Origin: an uncultured Lachnospiraceae bacterium
GTDB taxonomy: Bacteria > Bacillota > Clostridia > Lachnospirales > Lachnospiraceae
Assembly (NCBI GenBank): GCA_905236545.1
Contig: CAJOQO010000199.1
Coordinates: 1 to 7,676, forward strand
Reading direction: 5' to 3'
Length of the DNA stretch: 7,676 nt
Below, one piece after another: positions 4,695-7,676 of the stretch (position 1 is its first letter; each line of letters starts with the position of its first letter). A program made the position numbers and the translations under genes. A model generated the notes under the pieces. That model had not been told where the DNA came from, searched no databases, and was given only the letters and a program-made list of their open reading frames with translations.

Positions 4695-7001
4695 ATGAGC
4701 GGAGAAAATGGCTTAAGCACACGCCAGTTAAAGATCGGGTACGATACGGATCTGGTCAGGGATATCACGATGGAGGTCAGACCGGGAAGGCTTGTGACGC
4801 TCATCGGCCCCAATGGCTGCGGGAAGACGACGCTTCTGATGACGCTGACCGGAGCACTTAAGAAAAGAGGCGGACTGGTCTTTCTGGACGGCGTGGATTT
4901 GTCTTCTTTGAAGCCGGACGAGACCGCTGAAAAGATGTCCGTCGTCATGACAGACAGGGTGAGACCGGAGCTCATGACGTGCAGGGAGGTTGTGGAGCTC
5001 GGGCGCTATCCTTACACAGGGAGGTTCGGCGTGCTTTCCGGACATGACCGCGAGGTGGTCCGGGAAGCCATGGCGTGGGCAGAAGTGACGGATCTTGCGT
5101 CCCGCTTTTTCCAGAATCTCAGTGATGGACAGAGGCAGCGCGTGATGCTGGCGCGCGCTGTCTGTCAGGAGCCGGAGATCCTGGTACTGGATGAACCGAC
5201 TTCCTTTTTGGATATCCGCCACAAGCTGAATATTCTCGAGAAGGTTGTTTCTCTTGTCAGGGAAAAAAACATCGCCGTGCTGATGTCCATCCATGAGCTG
5301 GAGATCGCCATGCGGATCTCCGATCATGTGGTTGCGCTTGGGGAGGGCAGGATCTTAAAAGCAGGTCCGCCGGAGGAGATCTTCCGGGAGGATTTTATCA
5401 GAAAATTGTACCGGATCGAAGGCATGGATGCGGGCATTCTGGGCGGAAAGTTCTGGTTTGATCCCGTGAAAGAAGAAAGCAGCCGCCGGATCATCCCTGA
5501 GAGAAGCAAAGAACGCCGTCCAAAAGTGCTCATGATTCAGGGAACGATGTCCGGAGCCGGCAAGAGCCTGATCACGGCCGGGCTGTGCCGGATCTTTGCC
5601 GGGGACGGCTATCGGGTGGCTCCCTTCAAATCCCAGAATATGGCCCTGAATTCCTGTGTGACGGAGGAAGGCCTGGAGATGGGAAGAGCGCAGGTGATGC
5701 AGGCGGAGTGCGCCGGAATAAAGCCTTTGGCTGAGATGAATCCGATCCTCTTAAAGCCAACGGATGACAGGGGCTCGCAGCTCATCATCAGAGGAGAAGT
5801 GGTCGGCAATATGAGCGCTTCCGAGTATTTCCGGCGCAAGGCCGGCTACAAAGAGACGATTCTTGCCGCCTATGAGCGCCTTTGCCGGATCGCGGACGTC
5901 ATCATCGTGGAAGGTGCCGGCTCTCCTGTGGAGCTGAATCTGAAAAAAGATGACATCGTGAATATGGGGCTGGCGGAAATGCTTGACGCGCCGGTGCTTC
6001 TCGTGGGCGACATCGATCGCGGCGGCATCTTCGCCCAGCTTCTCGGGACACTGGATCTGCTTGAGGCGGACGAGCGAAAGCGCGTGAAGGGACTTCTGGT
6101 CAATAAGTTCCGTGGAGATGAAACACTCTTTGAAAATGGCGTCCGGATTCTGGAGGAGCGGGGCCATACGAAGGTTGTCGGCGTGATTCCGCATCTCCCC
6201 CTCCGCTTTGATGATGAGGACTCGCTGTCAGACCGTTTTAAAAACACCCGGATCAAGTCCTTTAATATCGCGGTCATCCGCTTTCCGCATATATCGAACT
6301 TTACGGATCTCAATCCATTTGAGCAGATCGGAGAGGTATCCGTCCGCTTTGTGACTTCGCCGGAGGAAGTGAAGGATCCGGATCTGATCGTGCTTCCGGG
6401 GAGCAAGAATACGATCGAAGATCTCCGTTGGATGAAGGAGGTCTGTCTTGCGGACACGGTCAGGAAGGAAGCGAAAAAAGGGAAAGTGATCTTCGGAATC
6501 TGCGGAGGCTACCAGATGCTCGGAAGACGGATCCTTGATCCTGCGCATACCGAATGCGGCGGGGAAGAGGCGGGACTGAGCCTGCTTCCCGTGGATACGG
6601 TTCTCGGAACGGAAAAGATCCGGAGGGCCTATACAGGCAGAATCGCGAATGCAGGCGGGATCCTGCATGCGCTGAAAGGCCTTCCGGCGGAGGGCTATGA
6701 GATCCATATGGGGCGGACGACACCGTATGAGGACGTGATGGAATTCACATCCGGAAAAACAGGGTACTGTAAAGAGCAGATCTACGGATGCTATATCCAT
6801 GGTATCTTCGACAAAAGAGAGATTGCGGAAACCACGATCCTCGCGATCGCCAAAGAGCGGGGGAAGGAGATCAGGACAGCGGAGCTGGAGGACTATGCGG
6901 CCTTTAAGGAGAGTCAGTATGACCTTCTGGCATCGAAGCTGCGCTCATGTCTTGACATGAAATATATCCGTGCGGTCATGGGGTTTGAAGATGACGATTG
7001 A
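4695..7001 (+). CDS. cobQ: Fusion of a BtuD/FepC-type ABC transporter ATPase with cobyric acid synthase CobQ/CbiP
   Basis: One 768-codon frame holds two complete proteins. Residues 1-260 are an iron-complex/B12-type importer ATPase: Walker A GPNGCGKT (38-45), signature LSDGQ (142-146), Walker B ending in D166 with E167, and switch H200. After a short charged linker (about 261-274), residues 275-768 are CobQ, which makes adenosylcobyric acid from adenosylcobyrinate a,c-diamide by four glutamine- and ATP-dependent amidations. Visible are its own P-loop GTMSGAGKS (283-291), KSQNMALNS, VEGAGSP, GDIDRGG, LPGSKNTIEDL, the glutaminase nucleophile C603 in GICGGYQMLG, YEIHMGRT, and H702 in YIHGIFD. 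The CobQ part (about 494 residues) is full length and all key residues are kept. AGGAAAGAGGA at 4677-4687 is a good ribosome binding site for the ATG at 4695. No convincing start lies at the domain join, so separate CobQ translation is unlikely. CobQ is cytoplasmic, as is the ATPase, so the fusion is topologically sensible. It would hold two CobQ copies at each transporter. Confidence 0.93.
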   Translation: MSGENGLSTRQLKIGYDTDLVRDITMEVRPGRLVTLIGPNGCGKTTLLMTLTGALKKRGGLVFLDGVDLSSLKPDETAEKMSVVMTDRVRPELMTCREVVELGRYPYTGRFGVLSGHDREVVREAMAWAEVTDLASRFFQNLSDGQRQRVMLARAVCQEPEILVLDEPTSFLDIRHKLNILEKVVSLVREKNIAVLMSIHELEIAMRISDHVVALGEGRILKAGPPEEIFREDFIRKLYRIEGMDAGILGGKFWFDPVKEESSRRIIPERSKERRPKVLMIQGTMSGAGKSLITAGLCRIFAGDGYRVAPFKSQNMALNSCVTEEGLEMGRAQVMQAECAGIKPLAEMNPILLKPTDDRGSQLIIRGEVVGNMSASEYFRRKAGYKETILAAYERLCRIADVIIVEGAGSPVELNLKKDDIVNMGLAEMLDAPVLLVGDIDRGGIFAQLLGTLDLLEADERKRVKGLLVNKFRGDETLFENGVRILEERGHTKVVGVIPHLPLRFDDEDSLSDRFKNTRIKSFNIAVIRFPHISNFTDLNPFEQIGEVSVRFVTSPEEVKDPDLIVLPGSKNTIEDLRWMKEVCLADTVRKEAKKGKVIFGICGGYQMLGRRILDPAHTECGGEEAGLSLLPVDTVLGTEKIRRAYTGRIANAGGILHALKGLPAEGYEIHMGRTTPYEDVMEFTSGKTGYCKEQIYGCYIHGIFDKREIAETTILAIAKERGKEIRTAELEDYAAFKESQYDLLASKLRSCLDMKYIRAVMGFEDDD

Positions 7002-7676
7002 CGAATTGAGAAAATGGAAGATAAGACAGGCGGATCCCCTGATCTATGCGGAGGCGAAAGAACGCTGGGACGCAATCGCAAAGCCTGTCGACGGTCTCGG
7101 AGAGCTGGAGAAACTCATCTGCCGCATCGCTTCTGCCCGCGGCACGGTTTGCCCGGAGATCGCGAAGAAGGTTCTGGTCGTTTTGTGCGCCGATAACGGG
7201 ATTGTGGCGGAAGGCATTTCCCAGAGCGGGCAGGCCGTGACCTTTGATGTGGCCGCTTTGCTGGGGAAAGGAAAAAGTGCTGTCTGCGCGATGGCGGAAG
7301 GCTATGGGCTTGATATCCTGACTGTCGACGTGGGGATGCATGCCGACGCCGTGCCGGAGGGCGTGCTTGACAGAAAGATCGCAAATGGTACGGGAGACTT
7401 TTTAAAAGAACCGGCGATGACTGCAGAAGCATGTCTGAGCGGGATTCAGGCCGGGATGGATCTTGCGGCGTATTGCGCCGGGCAGGGATATGATCTGATC
7501 GCGACGGGGGAGATGGGCATCGGCAATACCACAACGAGCACGGCGCTTCTTTGCGCGCTTACGGGCATCGATCCGGCAGGCGTGGTCGGAAGAGGCGCGG
7601 GCCTTACGGAGGAAGGACTTGAGAGAAAACGGCAGGTGATCCGGGAGGGACTGAGACGGCATTTTCAAGGGACGGA
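6991..7676 (+). CDS. cobT: Nicotinate-nucleotide:dimethylbenzimidazole phosphoribosyltransferase CobT (5' part, cut by window end)
   Basis: CobT transfers phosphoribose from nicotinate mononucleotide to 5,6-dimethylbenzimidazole or a related base, giving the alpha-ribazole phosphate of the lower B12 loop. The frame starts MTIDELRKW and stays open to the last base: 228 whole codons of a family normally near 350 residues. Family blocks seen are KPVDGLGELE near residue 32 (the usual KPxGSLGxLE block), CADNGIVAEGISQSG (66 onward; usually DHGV, so the His is Asn here), GEMGIGNTTTS (173-183) and VVGRGAG (198-204). The C-terminal part, where the family's catalytic glutamate lies (Glu317 in the Salmonella enzyme), is beyond the window. 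The ATG overlaps the end of the fusion gene by 11 bases, which suggests translational coupling. The missing stop is a window effect, not a truncation. Confidence 0.93.
   Translation, partial: MTIDELRKWKIRQADPLIYAEAKERWDAIAKPVDGLGELEKLICRIASARGTVCPEIAKKVLVVLCADNGIVAEGISQSGQAVTFDVAALLGKGKSAVCAMAEGYGLDILTVDVGMHADAVPEGVLDRKIANGTGDFLKEPAMTAEACLSGIQAGMDLAAYCAGQGYDLIATGEMGIGNTTTSTALLCALTGIDPAGVVGRGAGLTEEGLERKRQVIREGLRRHFQGT

Noticed and set aside
5424..5534. Internal start that would give a separate CobQ (ATG 5424, GTG 5526 or ATG 5532)
   Set aside because: None has a properly spaced ribosome binding site. ATG 5532 would start only three residues before the P-loop, and ATG 5424 lies inside the ATPase tail with GAAGG only one base away. 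A minor internal product is not excluded.
4695..7001. Fusion as a sequencing or assembly artefact
   Set aside because: Both domains are intact and in the same frame, joined by a sensible charged linker. A single indel could not create this without disturbing either domain, though loss of a stop codon by one substitution cannot be excluded without read data.

Overview
The window is the promoter-proximal part of a cobalamin (vitamin B12) biosynthesis and uptake operon, read entirely on the + strand. Gram-positive-type intrinsic terminators, strong GGAGG-like ribosome binding sites, a lipoprotein solute-binding protein, a CbiK-type (anaerobic-pathway) cobaltochelatase and moderately G+C-rich codon use all suggest an anaerobic Clostridia/Lachnospiraceae-like Firmicute. 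The genus cannot be fixed from sequence reading alone.

Layout. Bases 1-76 fold into a long imperfect hairpin of unknown identity. Bases 83-125 hold nothing I recognise. A good sigma-A-type promoter (126-155) is followed at once by a class-typical cobalamin riboswitch (about 172-392, with B12 box and closing P1 helix visible). Its expression platform carries two successive terminator-like hairpins (441-462 and 472-501). Five genes follow with almost no intergenic space: an exported CbiK-like chelatase (523-2097), a lipoprotein BtuF/FhuD-type binding protein (2057-3652), a FecCD/BtuC-type permease (3660-4676), a fused ABC ATPase plus cobyric acid synthase CobQ/CbiP (4695-7001), and the first two thirds of CobT (6991 to the window end).

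How they fit together. When B12 is scarce the riboswitch should let transcription through. The binding protein, permease and ATPase domain form a complete BtuFCD-like importer for a corrinoid, a cobalt chelate or another metal-tetrapyrrole (substrate not determinable here). CbiK belongs to the family that inserts cobalt into sirohydrochlorin, but here it has a signal peptide and so acts outside the membrane. CobQ amidates adenosylcobyrinate a,c-diamide to cobyric acid, and CobT makes alpha-ribazole phosphate for the lower loop.

The most notable points are the ATPase-CobQ fusion, which physically joins import to a cytoplasmic biosynthetic step, and a beta-rich accessory domain that seems to be shared between the C-terminus of CbiK and the N-terminus of the neighbouring binding protein. 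Together they suggest a surface-to-cytoplasm cobalt/corrinoid route. The individual families are well known; the combination is what deserves attention.
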